NCBI RefSeq assembly: GCF_022179445.1
Contig: NZ_BPQU01000006.1
Coordinates: 1-64,000, forward strand
DNA length: 64,000 nt
Direction of reading: 5' to 3'
DNA from: Methylobacterium mesophilicum
Lineage (GTDB): Bacteria > Pseudomonadota > Alphaproteobacteria > Rhizobiales > Beijerinckiaceae
The translations under genes and the position numbers were made by a program. This document shows, one piece after another, positions 10,199-18,519 of the stretch (positions are counted from its first letter, which is position 1; every line of letters starts with the position of its first letter). The notes beneath the pieces were generated by a model. It was not told the DNA's origin. It saw nothing but the letters and a program-made list of their open reading frames with translations, and did not search any database.

Positions 10199-11266
10199 CT
10201 AAGCCGCCCTTCGCCGCAGGCGCAGGACGAAGCCGATCACCTCAGCCACCGCCCGGTAATGCTCGGCCGGGATCTCGCGGTCGATCTCCACGGTGGCGTG
10301 CAGCGCCCGGGCGAGCGGCGGGTTCTCGATGACCGCGACGCCGTGCTCGGTCGCCACCGCGCGGATGCGCAGGGCCAGGGCGTCGACGCCCTTGGCGACG
10401 CAGATCGGGGCGGCCATGCCGGCCTCGTAACGCAGGGCCACCGCGTAGTGGGTCGGGTTGGTCACCACCACGGTGGCGGTCGGCACCGCCGTCATCATCC
10501 GCTTCCGCGCCCGCGCCATGCGGATCTGCTTCATGCGGCCCTTGATCTCCGGGTTGCCGTCCGCCTCCTTTATCTCCTGCTTCATCTCCTCCTTCGACAT
10601 GCGGTGGCGCTTGCGCCAGCGGAAGCGGGCGTAGAGCGCGTCCCCCAGCGTGATCGCCAGGTGCATGCACAGCATGCCGGCGAGCAGCCGCAGGCTGAGG
10701 GACAGGATCGCGGGCAGGCTGCCGGCCGGATCGAGCCGGGCGAACACCTCCAGCCGGTCGCGGTCGTTCCACAGCAGCACGCCGCCGACGATGCCGACCG
10801 CGCCGATCTTGGCGAGCCCCTTGCCGAACTGGAACAGGGCCTCGATCCCCATCAGCCGCTTGACCCCGGCCATCGGCGAGATGCGGTCGAATTTCGGCAT
10901 CAGGGTTTCGGTGGTGAGCACCAGCGGGTGCTGGAGGAGGCCGGCGGCGAGGCCGGCCGCGGCCGCCATCCCGACCGGCACCGCCACCGCCTCCAGCCAC
11001 AGCCACAGGCCCCGGGTCGCCGCCTGCTTCATGGCGGTGGCGTCGTCCGGGAGGGTGTGGGCGTTGGCGAGATAGGCCTTCAGACCCTGGGTCAGGTTCT
11101 GGGCGATGGTCGGGGCCGCGATCACCAGGGCCAGCGTGAACGCGCCGAGGATCGCGAAGGTGTTGATCTCGGCGCTGGTCGCGACGTCTCCGCGCTCGAT
11201 CGCCTGGTCCAGGCGCCGCTGGGTCGGCTCTTCGGTCTTGTCTTCCTGCTCCGCGCCCTCGGCCAT
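10199..11266 (-). CDS. flhB: Flagellar export apparatus protein FlhB
   Basis: The 355-residue protein starts MAEGAEQEDKTEEPTQRR, as FlhB proteins do. It has four membrane segments in the first two thirds and the autocleavage motif Asn270-Pro-Thr-His in VVVTNPTHYAVAL. FlhB switches the flagellar type III export gate from rod/hook to filament substrates after self-cleavage at this motif. It is the last gene of the flagellar operon, 32 bases after fliR. Confidence 0.96.
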   Translation of the reverse strand: MAEGAEQEDKTEEPTQRRLDQAIERGDVATSAEINTFAILGAFTLALVIAAPTIAQNLTQGLKAYLANAHTLPDDATAMKQAATRGLWLWLEAVAVPVGMAAAAGLAAGLLQHPLVLTTETLMPKFDRISPMAGVKRLMGIEALFQFGKGLAKIGAVGIVGGVLLWNDRDRLEVFARLDPAGSLPAILSLSLRLLAGMLCMHLAITLGDALYARFRWRKRHRMSKEEMKQEIKEADGNPEIKGRMKQIRMARARKRMMTAVPTATVVVTNPTHYAVALRYEAGMAAPICVAKGVDALALRIRAVATEHGVAVIENPPLARALHATVEIDREIPAEHYRAVAEVIGFVLRLRRRAA

Positions 11267-11298
11267 CTTGTCCGCTCGACCTCAGTGCGTGTGGACGC

Positions 11299-12060
11299 TC
11301 AGCGCCCGACGAACTCGCCGAGATACCGGCCGAGATCGTCCAGAAAAACGCCCATCATGACGCCGAGCGAGCCCATCAGGATCAGCATGCCGATCAGCAC
11401 CGAGGCCGGAACCGCCAGGAAGAACACCTGCAATTGCGGCATCAGCCGCGACAGCACGCCGAGCCCGAGGTTGAACAGCAGCCCGAAGGCGATGAACGGC
11501 CCGGAGATCTGCACCGCCAGGGTGAAGCCCCGGGTCAGCGCCTTCAGCGCCAGCATCAGCGCGTCCGAGAAGGCCGGGACCCCGTCCGGGGGCAGCACCA
11601 CGTAGCTCTGCGCCAGGCCCTCGATGGCGAGGTGGTGCAGGTCGGCGGCGAAGATCAGCGTGATGCCCAGCAGCGACAGGAAATTTCCGAGCGCCGCCTG
11701 CTGCCCGCCATAGCTCGGGTCCACCGTCATGGCGTAGGCCAGGCCGAGCTGCTGGGAGATGATCAGCCCGGCGGTCTGCAGGGCGGCCAGCACCATCCGG
11801 ACCGACAGGCCGAGGACCAGCCCGACGATCGTCTCGGCGAACAGGAGCCCGATCAGCCGGGGTCCGGCCAGGCCGTCGGTGCCGCCGAGCAGCGGGCGTA
11901 CGGTCGGAAACAGCACCAGCGTGGTCAGCAGCGCGAAAGCCAGCCGGATCCGCGGCGACACCATCTGCTCGCCGACGCCCGGCATCAGCATGATCAGCGT
12001 GCCGACCCGGGCGAAGGCGATCAGGTAGGCCGAGGCGATGCCGGGCAGGAGCAGGTTCAT
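11299..12060 (-). CDS. fliR: Flagellar export gate protein FliR
   Basis: The 253-residue polytopic protein begins MNLLLPGIASAYLIAFARVGTL and keeps the FliR pattern: MPGVGEQMVSPRIRLAFAL early and the conserved GLAYAMTVDPS segment in the middle. FliR, FliP and FliQ form the core of the export gate in the inner membrane. It lies 51 bases after fliQ, in the usual fliQ-fliR-flhB order. Confidence 0.95.
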   Translation of the reverse strand: MNLLLPGIASAYLIAFARVGTLIMLMPGVGEQMVSPRIRLAFALLTTLVLFPTVRPLLGGTDGLAGPRLIGLLFAETIVGLVLGLSVRMVLAALQTAGLIISQQLGLAYAMTVDPSYGGQQAALGNFLSLLGITLIFAADLHHLAIEGLAQSYVVLPPDGVPAFSDALMLALKALTRGFTLAVQISGPFIAFGLLFNLGLGVLSRLMPQLQVFFLAVPASVLIGMLILMGSLGVMMGVFLDDLGRYLGEFVGR

Positions 12061-12111
12061 CGCCGCCCCTATGGCACGCGCGCACCGCCGCTGTCCCGCC
12101 GGAGGGCACGA

Positions 12112-12378
12112 TCAGCCGCCGGCCGCGATGCGGGCGGCGATGCGGGTCATGTAGCCCGCCATGGCGTCGCCGATGAACGGCAGCATCAGCAGGAGCGCGG
12201 CGAACACCGCCACGATCTTGGGCACGTAGATCAGGGTCTGTTCCTGGACCTGCGTCAACGCCTGGAGCAGCGAGACGATCAGCCCGACCGCCAGCGCGAC
12301 CAGCATCAGGGGCCCGGCCACCTTGAGGAAGACGAAGATGCCGTCGCGGGCGACGTCGAGGATGGCCAGGCCGGTCAT
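12112..12378 (-). CDS. fliQ: Flagellar export gate protein FliQ
   Basis: This 88-residue protein has two membrane helices and the family core GLIVSLLQALTQVQEQTL with KIVAVF after it. FliQ copies pack around FliP/FliR in the export gate. The length is standard. It lies between fliE and fliR. Confidence 0.95.
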   Translation of the reverse strand: MTGLAILDVARDGIFVFLKVAGPLMLVALAVGLIVSLLQALTQVQEQTLIYVPKIVAVFAALLLMLPFIGDAMAGYMTRIAARIAAGG

Positions 12379-12434
12379 GGGGCGTCTTGCTCAAGAAGAA
12401 GGCAGAGGAAAATCCGGCGGCCCGGGCAGGCTGC

Positions 12435-12749
12435 TCAAATCTGCATCCGCATGATCTCTTCGTAGGCGGAGATCATGCGGTCGCGCACCGCCACCATGGT
12501 CTGCAGGGCGGTCTCGCTCTCGGCCACCGCGGTGACCACGTCGACGACGTTGGCCTTGCCGGAGGCCGCCGAGATCGCTTGGCCGTCGGCCCGCCGTCCG
12601 GCATCCCCGACGTTGTCCAGGGCGTTGCCCAGCATCTGCATGAAGTTGCCGCCGGCCTCGTTGGCCGACTGGATTTTCGGGGCCGGGCGGCCGTTGGCCA
12701 TGCCCTGGACGGCGGCGTAGGCGCCGGCCGCGAAATTGCTCGTCGCCAT
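12435..12749 (-). CDS. fliE: Flagellar hook-basal body protein FliE
   Basis: The 104-residue product has the FliE C-terminal signature, TAVAESETALQTMVAVRDRMISAYEEIMRM split over its last 40 residues. FliE connects the MS-ring and export gate to the proximal rod. It lies between flgC and fliQ, with gaps of 50 and 56 bases. Confidence 0.93.
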   Translation of the reverse strand: MATSNFAAGAYAAVQGMANGRPAPKIQSANEAGGNFMQMLGNALDNVGDAGRRADGQAISAASGKANVVDVVTAVAESETALQTMVAVRDRMISAYEEIMRMQI

Positions 12750-12799
12750 CGGCTAGGCTTCCTTCGGGATCACGTCAGGCGGGCTCACTTCAGGCAGGC

Positions 12800-13207
12800 T
12801 CACTTCAGGATCGACAGCGTCTGCGAGAGCATCCTGCGCGTGGACGTCACCATGTTGAGGTTCGCTTCGTAGGAGCGCTGGGCCTCGCGCAGGTCCATGT
12901 TCTCGATCAGGGCGTTGACGTTGGGCATCTGCACCTCGCCCCGGGCGTTGGCCGCAGGGTTGCCGGGCTCGTACTTGGTCCGGAACGCAGCGGTGTCGCG
13001 CCGGACCCGGCCCGCTTCCACCAGCTTGGCCCCGGTCTCCGGGTCCATGTGGCTTGTGAAGGACGGGATCTTGCGGCGGTAGGGCTCGGTCCCGGCCGAG
13101 GCCGGGGCGGAATCGGCGTTGGCGATGTTCTCGGCGATGATCCGCATCCGGCCCGACTGCGCCTTGAGGCCGGCGGCCGCCACCGTGAGCGACTTGCTGA
13201 ATTCCAT
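12800..13207 (-). CDS. flgC: Flagellar proximal rod protein FlgC
   Basis: The 135-residue protein has the rod-protein N-terminal helix (AAAGLKAQSGRMRIIAENIAN) and the FlgC C-terminus with PNVNALIENMDLREAQRSYE. FlgC is a component of the proximal rod. It follows flgB by 64 bases. Confidence 0.95.
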   Translation of the reverse strand: MEFSKSLTVAAAGLKAQSGRMRIIAENIANADSAPASAGTEPYRRKIPSFTSHMDPETGAKLVEAGRVRRDTAAFRTKYEPGNPAANARGEVQMPNVNALIENMDLREAQRSYEANLNMVTSTRRMLSQTLSILK

Positions 13208-13271
13208 GGCTCAGGGCTCCTTTCCGCCGTGCGCTTCGACGGCACGTCCGATCGATCGGTGTCCGAAACGT

Positions 13272-13676
13272 TCAGCTCTTGCCGATGGCGATCTTCAGGG
13301 TGGTCAGGCTGTGCTGGTAGAGGGAGGCGGCGAGCTGGTAGTCGGACTGGTTGTCGCCGGCTTTCATCATCTCGTCCTCGAGGTTGACCGCATTGCCGTT
13401 CGGCCGGATCTCGAAGCGCTTGGCGCCCTTGGCATCGGCCCCGGCCTCGGATTGCCCGGGCGGCGCGAGGTGGGCGGGGCTGGTCAGCGCCAGGCCCGGC
13501 GAGGTGTTGACCGCGGTGCCGGAGGCCCGGTCGAAGCGCAGCTCTGCCAGGTCGCGCGGCTTGAAGCCCGGCATGTCGGCGTTGGCGACGTTCTCGGCGA
13601 TCAGCCCCTGGCGCGCCTGCGCCCACTGCATCCGGGTGCGCAGCATCCCCAGGACGGGCAGGTCGGTCAGGGCCAA
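13272..13676 (-). CDS. flgB: Flagellar proximal rod protein FlgB
   Basis: The 134-residue protein starts MALTDLPVLGMLRTRMQWAQ and carries the rod motif LIAENVANADMPGFKPRDL, then a C-terminal helix QLAASLYQHSLTTLKIAIG. FlgB is the most cell-proximal rod protein. It is the first gene of the flgB-flgC-fliE-fliQ-fliR-flhB run, and a CtrA-type box lies 68 bases before its start. Confidence 0.94.
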   Translation of the reverse strand: MALTDLPVLGMLRTRMQWAQARQGLIAENVANADMPGFKPRDLAELRFDRASGTAVNTSPGLALTSPAHLAPPGQSEAGADAKGAKRFEIRPNGNAVNLEDEMMKAGDNQSDYQLAASLYQHSLTTLKIAIGKS

Positions 13677-13743
13677 GGTCGCCTCCGGGTGCGCGATGCC
13701 GCGTCGGATCGAGCGGGCTCGGCAAAATCTGCCGCCTCCATGG

Positions 13744-13758
13744 TTAACGCACCGTTAA
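13744..13758. promoter_or_regulatory. CtrA-type box before flgB
   Basis: The bases form TTAA-N7-TTAA, the CtrA full-site consensus. Read towards flgB the second half is followed by C, giving the preferred TTAAC. It lies 68-82 bases before the flgB start, fitting a promoter of the rod/export operon. Confidence 0.6.
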
Positions 13759-13881
13759 GCGCGAAGGCCTTCGGGGAGTCGACAACCGCCACGTCAGGCG
13801 TCAGCGGACGGGGTGGCGGCTACGTTCCTGGGGACGGCGGCGCCTGGTCCTTCACAACCTCTTGTCTCGATGGCGCTAAAC

Positions 13882-13896
13882 TTAAGAGCCTGTTAA
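13882..13896. promoter_or_regulatory. CtrA-type box before fliO (first of two overlapping)
   Basis: TTAA-N7-TTAAC reading towards fliO. Its downstream half-site is shared with the next box, so three TTAA half-sites occur at exact 11-base steps. It lies about 45-58 bases before the chosen fliO start. Confidence 0.6.
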
Positions 13897-13907
13897 CGAA
13901 GTCTTAA
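13893..13907. promoter_or_regulatory. CtrA-type box before fliO (second of two overlapping)
   Basis: TTAA-N7-TTAAC, overlapping the preceding box by one half-site. It ends 32 bases before the chosen fliO start. With the flgB-proximal box this makes three full consensus matches in 165 bases of GC-rich DNA. Confidence 0.6.
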
Positions 13908-13939
13908 CGTCGTTTGCCTTGGGGGGCGGCCGGCGTGGT

Positions 13940-15304
13940 ATGAGCGAGGCTCGTGCCGGGCGCGGCCCTGCGGCGGCCGAAACGTGCGAGTGCGTAATCT
14001 TGCAATGGCTGCAATCCGTGTTCGGTTCTGAGGGCTCTCCCATCGTCCAGTATGTCGTGATCTTCGCCGTCATCTTCACGGCGTTGGCCGCGATCGTGTT
14101 CACGGTGCGCCGCCTGACCGGACGCAGCCTGGCGCTGCCCGGGCGCACCCCCGCGCGCGGGCGGCAGCCTCGGCTCGGCATCGTCGATGTGTACGAACTC
14201 GACCGGGCCCGGCAACTGATCCTGCTGCGCCGGGACAACGTCGAGCACCTGCTGCTGGTCGGCGGCCCCAACGACGTGGTGGTCGAGCGCAACATCCAGC
14301 GCGCGCAGCGTCCCCTGCCCGAGGCGACGCTGCGCGCCGATGGCGGGGCGGAGCCCCTGGGCGAGCCGTTGCCCGATCCGATGGCCCAGGGTGGCCGCCT
14401 CGCCGAGCCGCCCCGGGCGCTCGCCGAGATCGCCGGCCGCCGCTCCGAGCCGCTGTTCGACCCGGGTTTCGAGATGCCGGTCGTCGTGCCGCCGCCGGTG
14501 CCGCGCTCCGCCGCCGCCCCGCCGGTGACCTTCCCGCTCGATGTCGGCCTGCTGGGCGGCGACGAGCCAGGGCAGGAAGTCTCGCCCCCGTCCGTCCTGC
14601 AGACCCGCGCCGCCGAGCCCGCCGCCCCGGCGCCGCCGCTCCGCGAGACGTTCTCGCCCCGGCGGATCCTGAGCCGCACCGCGCCTCCGCTTGCCGAGCC
14701 GCGCGCCAACCCCGCCTCCGAGCGCGTGCCGGAGACCGCCCCTGAGCGCGACGAGCCCGTCCGGACCGCGCCGCCTCCTCCGAGCTTCACGGCTTCAAGT
14801 CTGGCCGTCCCGACCGAGCGGCGCTCCGTCGATCCGGCGGTGCTCAACGACATGGCGCGGCAGCTCCAGGCCGCGCTGGCGCGTCCCGCCTCGGCGGTGA
14901 CGCCCGCACCGCCGCCCGCGCTGGCGCCTGAGTCGGTGGATCCCGTGGCCGCCCTGATGGCCGCTGCACCTCCTCCTGCCCCTGCGCCTCCGACGCCTGC
15001 CCCCGTTTCCGCCGCACCCGTTCCCCCTGCGCCCGTTCCCCCTGCCCCGCCGGCCGATCCGCAGCCCCAGCCGCCGACATCCGAGCCGCCGCCGGCCGCG
15101 GTTTCGCTGCCCGAGCCCGCGGCCCCCAGGCCGCCGTCGCCCGTAGAGCCTACGCCACCACCGGCGCCTGTCGCGCCGCCGCCACGGCCTGCGCCCGCCG
15201 CGCCGCGGCCCGAGCCGAAGGCCGCCGGCAACCCGTTCTCCGTGGAGGAGATCGAGGCCGAGTTCGCGCGCCTGCTGGGCCGCCCCCTCGACAAGCGGAA
15301 CTGA
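13940..15304 (+). CDS. fliO: FliO-like flagellar biosynthesis protein with a long Pro/Ala-rich tail
   Basis: I chose the ATG giving MSEARAGRGPAAAE (454 residues); an upstream TTG is possible. One membrane helix (about residues 35-57, IVQYVVIFAVIFTALAAIVF) is followed by the FliO cytoplasmic core LGIVDVYELDRARQLILLRRDNVEHLLLVGGPNDVVVE written across about residues 75-115. FliO helps assemble FliP rings. From about residue 120 the protein is low-complexity Pro/Ala, much longer than classical FliO, and ends with a short ordered stretch VEEIEAEFARLLGRPL. It is divergent from flgB. Confidence 0.75.
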   Translation: MSEARAGRGPAAAETCECVILQWLQSVFGSEGSPIVQYVVIFAVIFTALAAIVFTVRRLTGRSLALPGRTPARGRQPRLGIVDVYELDRARQLILLRRDNVEHLLLVGGPNDVVVERNIQRAQRPLPEATLRADGGAEPLGEPLPDPMAQGGRLAEPPRALAEIAGRRSEPLFDPGFEMPVVVPPPVPRSAAAPPVTFPLDVGLLGGDEPGQEVSPPSVLQTRAAEPAAPAPPLRETFSPRRILSRTAPPLAEPRANPASERVPETAPERDEPVRTAPPPPSFTASSLAVPTERRSVDPAVLNDMARQLQAALARPASAVTPAPPPALAPESVDPVAALMAAAPPPAPAPPTPAPVSAAPVPPAPVPPAPPADPQPQPPTSEPPPAAVSLPEPAAPRPPSPVEPTPPPAPVAPPPRPAPAAPRPEPKAAGNPFSVEEIEAEFARLLGRPLDKRN

Positions 15305-15313
15305 GATCGCGCG

Positions 15314-15328
15314 TTGACGGACGGTTAA
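15314..15328 (+). promoter_or_regulatory. Weak CtrA-like box before the 73-residue gene
   Basis: TTGA-N7-TTAAC: one mismatch from the CtrA consensus, with the stronger half-site intact. It ends 38 bases before the next start codon. Given the three perfect boxes nearby it may be real, but it could be chance. Confidence 0.3.
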
Positions 15329-15365
15329 CCGGTTTTCGGAAGGGTCGGGCTCCGAGGAAGACCCG

Positions 15366-15587
15366 ATGCTCAACCTGGACGCCCAGACCGCTCAGCGAAA
15401 CCGCGCCTACCGGGCGTTCAAGCTCGACCGGGCCGGCCGCGTGTTCTCGGCCGAGATCGTTCCGGCCGCCGACGACACGCAGGCCCGTCGCCGCGCCCGG
15501 GCCATGGCCACGGACGAGGCGATCGAGCTGTGGGACCGGACGCGGTTCCTCGGCCGCTACGAGCCGGTCGCCCAAGCCCGCATGTGA
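15366..15587 (+). CDS. Small conserved-type hypothetical protein
   Basis: The 73-residue product starts MLNLDAQTAQRNRAYRAFKLD and is charged, mostly helical, with no signal or membrane segment. A purine-rich site (gaggaag) lies 9 bases before the ATG, and the codon use matches its neighbours, so it looks like a real gene. I do not recognise a family. It sits between fliO and the convergent MFS gene and has a CtrA-like box upstream. Confidence 0.6.
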   Translation: MLNLDAQTAQRNRAYRAFKLDRAGRVFSAEIVPAADDTQARRRARAMATDEAIELWDRTRFLGRYEPVAQARM

Positions 15588-15601
15588 GGGGTGGGCCGCC
15601 C

Positions 15602-16912
15602 TCAATCGTACGCGCTCTCCCGCATGGCCAGGACGGCGACGAAGCTGAGCACGGCGGCGGCCGCGAGATAGAATCCGACGAAGCCAATCCCGCCATAGGC
15701 TGCCAGCTCCTGGGCGATGTAGGGCGCCCCAGAGGCGCCCAGGATACCGGCGAGGTTGTAGGTGACCGAGGCCCCCGTGTAGCGCACCCGGGTCGGGAAC
15801 AGCTCCGGCAGCACCGCGCCCATCGGGCCGAACACCCAGCCCATCGCCAGCAGGCTGAGGCACAGGAAGCCCAGCACCGGCGGCCAGGTCCCGGCCGAGG
15901 CAGCGTTCCCGAGCATCGGGCCCATCAGGAAGCCGAGCGCGAACACCGCGGCCATCCCGGAGAGCAGCACGGGCTTGCGGCCGAACCGGTCGGCGGCAGC
16001 CCCCGAAATCACAGTCCCAAGTGCCATGAAGCAGACCGCGATGCACTCGAACAGCAGGAAGGTCGGGCGGCTGTAGCCCAGCGTGCCGGTGCCGTAGCCC
16101 AGGGCGAACACCGTCGAGAGGTAGAACACCGCGTAGACCGCCACCATGGCGAAAGTCCCGATCAGCACTGCGCCGCCGTGCTGGGTCAGCATCGTGGCGA
16201 ACGGCACGCGCTCGGGCTTCGCGTCGGTCAGCGCGGCCTTGAAGGCCGGCGTCTCGGTGAGCTTCAGGCGCACGTAGAGGCCGACCCCGACCAGGGCGGC
16301 CGAGGCCAGGAACGGCAGGCGCCAGCCCCAGGCCTGGAAGCTCTCGGGCGACAGGCCGAAGCTGAGGCAGAGGAAACCGAGATTGGCCAGGATGAAGCCG
16401 ACCGGCGCGCCAAGCTGCGGAAAGATGCCGTACCAGGCGCGCTTGCCCGGCGGTGCGTTCTCCACCGCCAGCAGGGCCGCCCCACCCCACTCGCCGCCGA
16501 ACCCGATCCCCTGGCCGCAGCGCAGGACGCACAGGGCGGCCGGCGCCCACCAGCCCGCTGTAGCGTAGGTCGGCAGGCAGCCGATCAGGACGGTGGACAG
16601 GCCCATGATCAGCAGCGAGGCGACCAGCGTCGCTTTGCGGCCGACCCGGTCGCCGAAATGCCCGAACAAAGCCGCCCCGAACGGCCGCGCGATGAACGCG
16701 ATCGCGAAGGTCGCGAACGCGCTGAGTTGCTGCACCCCGGGCGCCCCCGCCGGGAAGAAGACCGGGCCGATCACCAGGGCGGTCGCGGTCGCATAGATGT
16801 AGAAGTCGAAGAACTCGATCGCGGTGCCGATGAAGCTCGCGGCCAGGATCCGCCCGGGGCTGGCGCTCGGTGCGGCGGCGTGCGGTCTCGCGGTCTCGAC
16901 GGTGTGCGGCAT
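15602..16912 (-). CDS. MFS transporter, metabolite:H+ symporter type
   Basis: The start is set at MPHTVETARPH (436 residues), because the reading frame upstream lacks membrane character. Twelve membrane segments are expected. Motifs typical of the MHS branch (ProP, KgtP, ShiA) are visible: GTAIEFFDFYIYATA in helix 1, FGHFGDRVGRKATL in the first cytoplasmic loop, and RCGQGIGFGGEWGGAALLA in helix 4. The family moves organic acids or compatible solutes with protons; the substrate cannot be told. It converges on the small gene before it and diverges from dnaN. Confidence 0.85.
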   Translation of the reverse strand: MPHTVETARPHAAAPSASPGRILAASFIGTAIEFFDFYIYATATALVIGPVFFPAGAPGVQQLSAFATFAIAFIARPFGAALFGHFGDRVGRKATLVASLLIMGLSTVLIGCLPTYATAGWWAPAALCVLRCGQGIGFGGEWGGAALLAVENAPPGKRAWYGIFPQLGAPVGFILANLGFLCLSFGLSPESFQAWGWRLPFLASAALVGVGLYVRLKLTETPAFKAALTDAKPERVPFATMLTQHGGAVLIGTFAMVAVYAVFYLSTVFALGYGTGTLGYSRPTFLLFECIAVCFMALGTVISGAAADRFGRKPVLLSGMAAVFALGFLMGPMLGNAASAGTWPPVLGFLCLSLLAMGWVFGPMGAVLPELFPTRVRYTGASVTYNLAGILGASGAPYIAQELAAYGGIGFVGFYLAAAAVLSFVAVLAMRESAYD

Positions 16913-17133
16913 GGTCTGACGGAACTCGGGCGGCCGGTGCCGCTTCAGGTGGAGCGCGGCGCTTTCGCACGGGGCGGCCCCGGCGGGAACCCTGAATCCC
17001 ACCGGCTGGCGGCGTAGCTGTGCGATGCCGCTGCGGCGGCCTTGCGTTCGCACGTCCCCTTCGCCAAGCTGATCGGCCTGTTTTCGAGAGGGATGCCGGC
17101 CGCGGCGCCCTCCCCCATCACTCGAGTATCGCG

Positions 17134-18255
17134 ATGAGAGTCACCGTCGAGCGCGCGGCCCTGCTCAGGTCGCTCGGCCACGTGCATCGGGTCGTCGAGC
17201 GCCGCAACACGATCCCGATCCTGTCGAACGTGCTGCTGCGTTCGGAGGGATCGAGCCTGCAGCTCCGGGCGACGGACCTCGATATCGAGGTCACCGAGAG
17301 CGTGCCGGCCGACGTGGCCGATCCCGGCGCCACCACGGTCCCGGCGCACGTGATCTACGACATCGTGCGCAAGCTGCCCGACGGCGCCCAAGTCTCTCTG
17401 GAGACCGGCGGCGAATCCGGCCAGATGACGATCCGCTCGGGCCGGTCGCGCTTCGCGCTGGGCGCCCTGCCGGAGGGCGACTTCCCGGACCTCGCCGCCG
17501 GCGAGATGCCGCACGGCTTCGAGATCGCGAGCGCCGACCTCAAGCGCCTGATCGACAAGACGCAGTTCGCGATCTCCACCGAGGAGACGCGCTACTATCT
17601 CAACGGCATCTACCTGCACACGCTGGAGGCCGAGGCCGGCCCGGTGATGCGCGCGGTCGCCACCGACGGCCACCGCCTCGCGCGGGTCGAGATCCCGGCC
17701 CCGCAGGGCAGCGTCGGCATGCCGGGGGTGATCGTGCCCCGCAAGGCGGTGGCCGAGATCCAGAAGCTCCTGGACGACGGCGGCGAGACCGTGGCGGTCG
17801 ACCTGTCGCCCGCCAAGATCCGCCTGCGCTTCGCCGGCGGCCTGACCCTGATCTCCAAGCTGATCGACGGCACCTTCCCGGACTACCAGCGGGTGATCCC
17901 GGCCAACAACGACAAGCGCCTGACCGTGCAGCGCGACGCCTTCGCCAAGGCGGTGGACCGGGTCTCGACGATCTCGTCCGAGCGCGGTCGCGCCGTGAAG
18001 CTCGGGCTCACCGAGGGGCGCCTGGCGCTCTCGGTCAACAACCCGGATTCGGGCAGCGCCACGGAAGAGCTGGACGTCGATTACGAGGCCGCCGGCCTCG
18101 ATATCGGGTTCAATGCCCGCTACCTGCTCGACATCACCGCGCAACTCGAGGGCGACACCGCCCTGTTCAAGCTTGCCGACCCGGGCTCGCCGACCCTGAT
18201 CCAGGACCGCGAGGGCGCGCCGGCCCTGTACGTGCTGATGCCGATGCGGGTGTAG
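17134..18255 (+). CDS. dnaN: DNA polymerase III beta sliding clamp
   Basis: The start at MRVTVERAALLRSLGHVHRVVERRNTIP gives 373 residues, the normal clamp length; a longer frame upstream has no family match. The three clamp domains are present, including FPDLAAGEMPHGF, TDGHRLARVEI and the terminal YVLMPMRV that helps form the partner-binding pocket. The dimeric ring tethers polymerase III to DNA. The recF gene usually follows, but here a toxin-antitoxin pair lies between them. Confidence 0.97.
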   Translation: MRVTVERAALLRSLGHVHRVVERRNTIPILSNVLLRSEGSSLQLRATDLDIEVTESVPADVADPGATTVPAHVIYDIVRKLPDGAQVSLETGGESGQMTIRSGRSRFALGALPEGDFPDLAAGEMPHGFEIASADLKRLIDKTQFAISTEETRYYLNGIYLHTLEAEAGPVMRAVATDGHRLARVEIPAPQGSVGMPGVIVPRKAVAEIQKLLDDGGETVAVDLSPAKIRLRFAGGLTLISKLIDGTFPDYQRVIPANNDKRLTVQRDAFAKAVDRVSTISSERGRAVKLGLTEGRLALSVNNPDSGSATEELDVDYEAAGLDIGFNARYLLDITAQLEGDTALFKLADPGSPTLIQDREGAPALYVLMPMRV

Positions 18256-18267
18256 TATTAGGCTGCC

Positions 18268-18519
18268 ATGCCGAAAGCCGTCATCCTCGATCCGACCCAG
18301 GAAGCCTCGCTCGATCGTCTGATCGCGGCAGGGCGCTACGGTTCGCCGGAGGAGGCGGTCGCCGCCGGTGTCGCGTTGCTGCTCCAGCACGAGGATCGCC
18401 TTTCGACGATGCGGGAGGCTTGGCGGGAGGGCGTCGAGAGTGGAGATCACGAACCGCTCGACGCCACGCTGGATGCCTTGGATGCGCGCTATGCCGCCAT
18501 GGAAAAGGCCGGCTCTTGA
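18268..18519 (+). CDS. ParD-like antitoxin between dnaN and recF
   Basis: The 83-residue product starts MPKAVILDPTQEASLDRLIAAGRYGSPEEAVAAG, which is the ribbon-helix-helix DNA-binding region of ParD/CopG-like antitoxins, followed by an acidic C-terminal helix that would wrap the toxin. It begins 12 bases after dnaN and ends overlapping the toxin start. Such antitoxins usually repress their own promoter; here transcription from dnaN probably reads through. Confidence 0.8.
   Translation: MPKAVILDPTQEASLDRLIAAGRYGSPEEAVAAGVALLLQHEDRLSTMREAWREGVESGDHEPLDATLDALDARYAAMEKAGS

Noticed and set aside
8436..10202. 588-codon open frame on the plus strand opposite cckA
   Set aside because: It lies antisense to the full CckA coding region, has the low-complexity Ala/Arg/Gly content of GC-rich shadow frames and no recognisable domain.
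13882..15294. 470-codon Ser/Gly-rich frame opposite fliO
   Set aside because: It is the complement of the Pro/Ala-rich FliO tail; composition explains its length.
15150..16970. 606-codon frame overlapping the MFS gene on the same strand
   Set aside because: It is a different frame from the MFS protein, rich in Arg/Gly/Pro, with no membrane helices or motifs.
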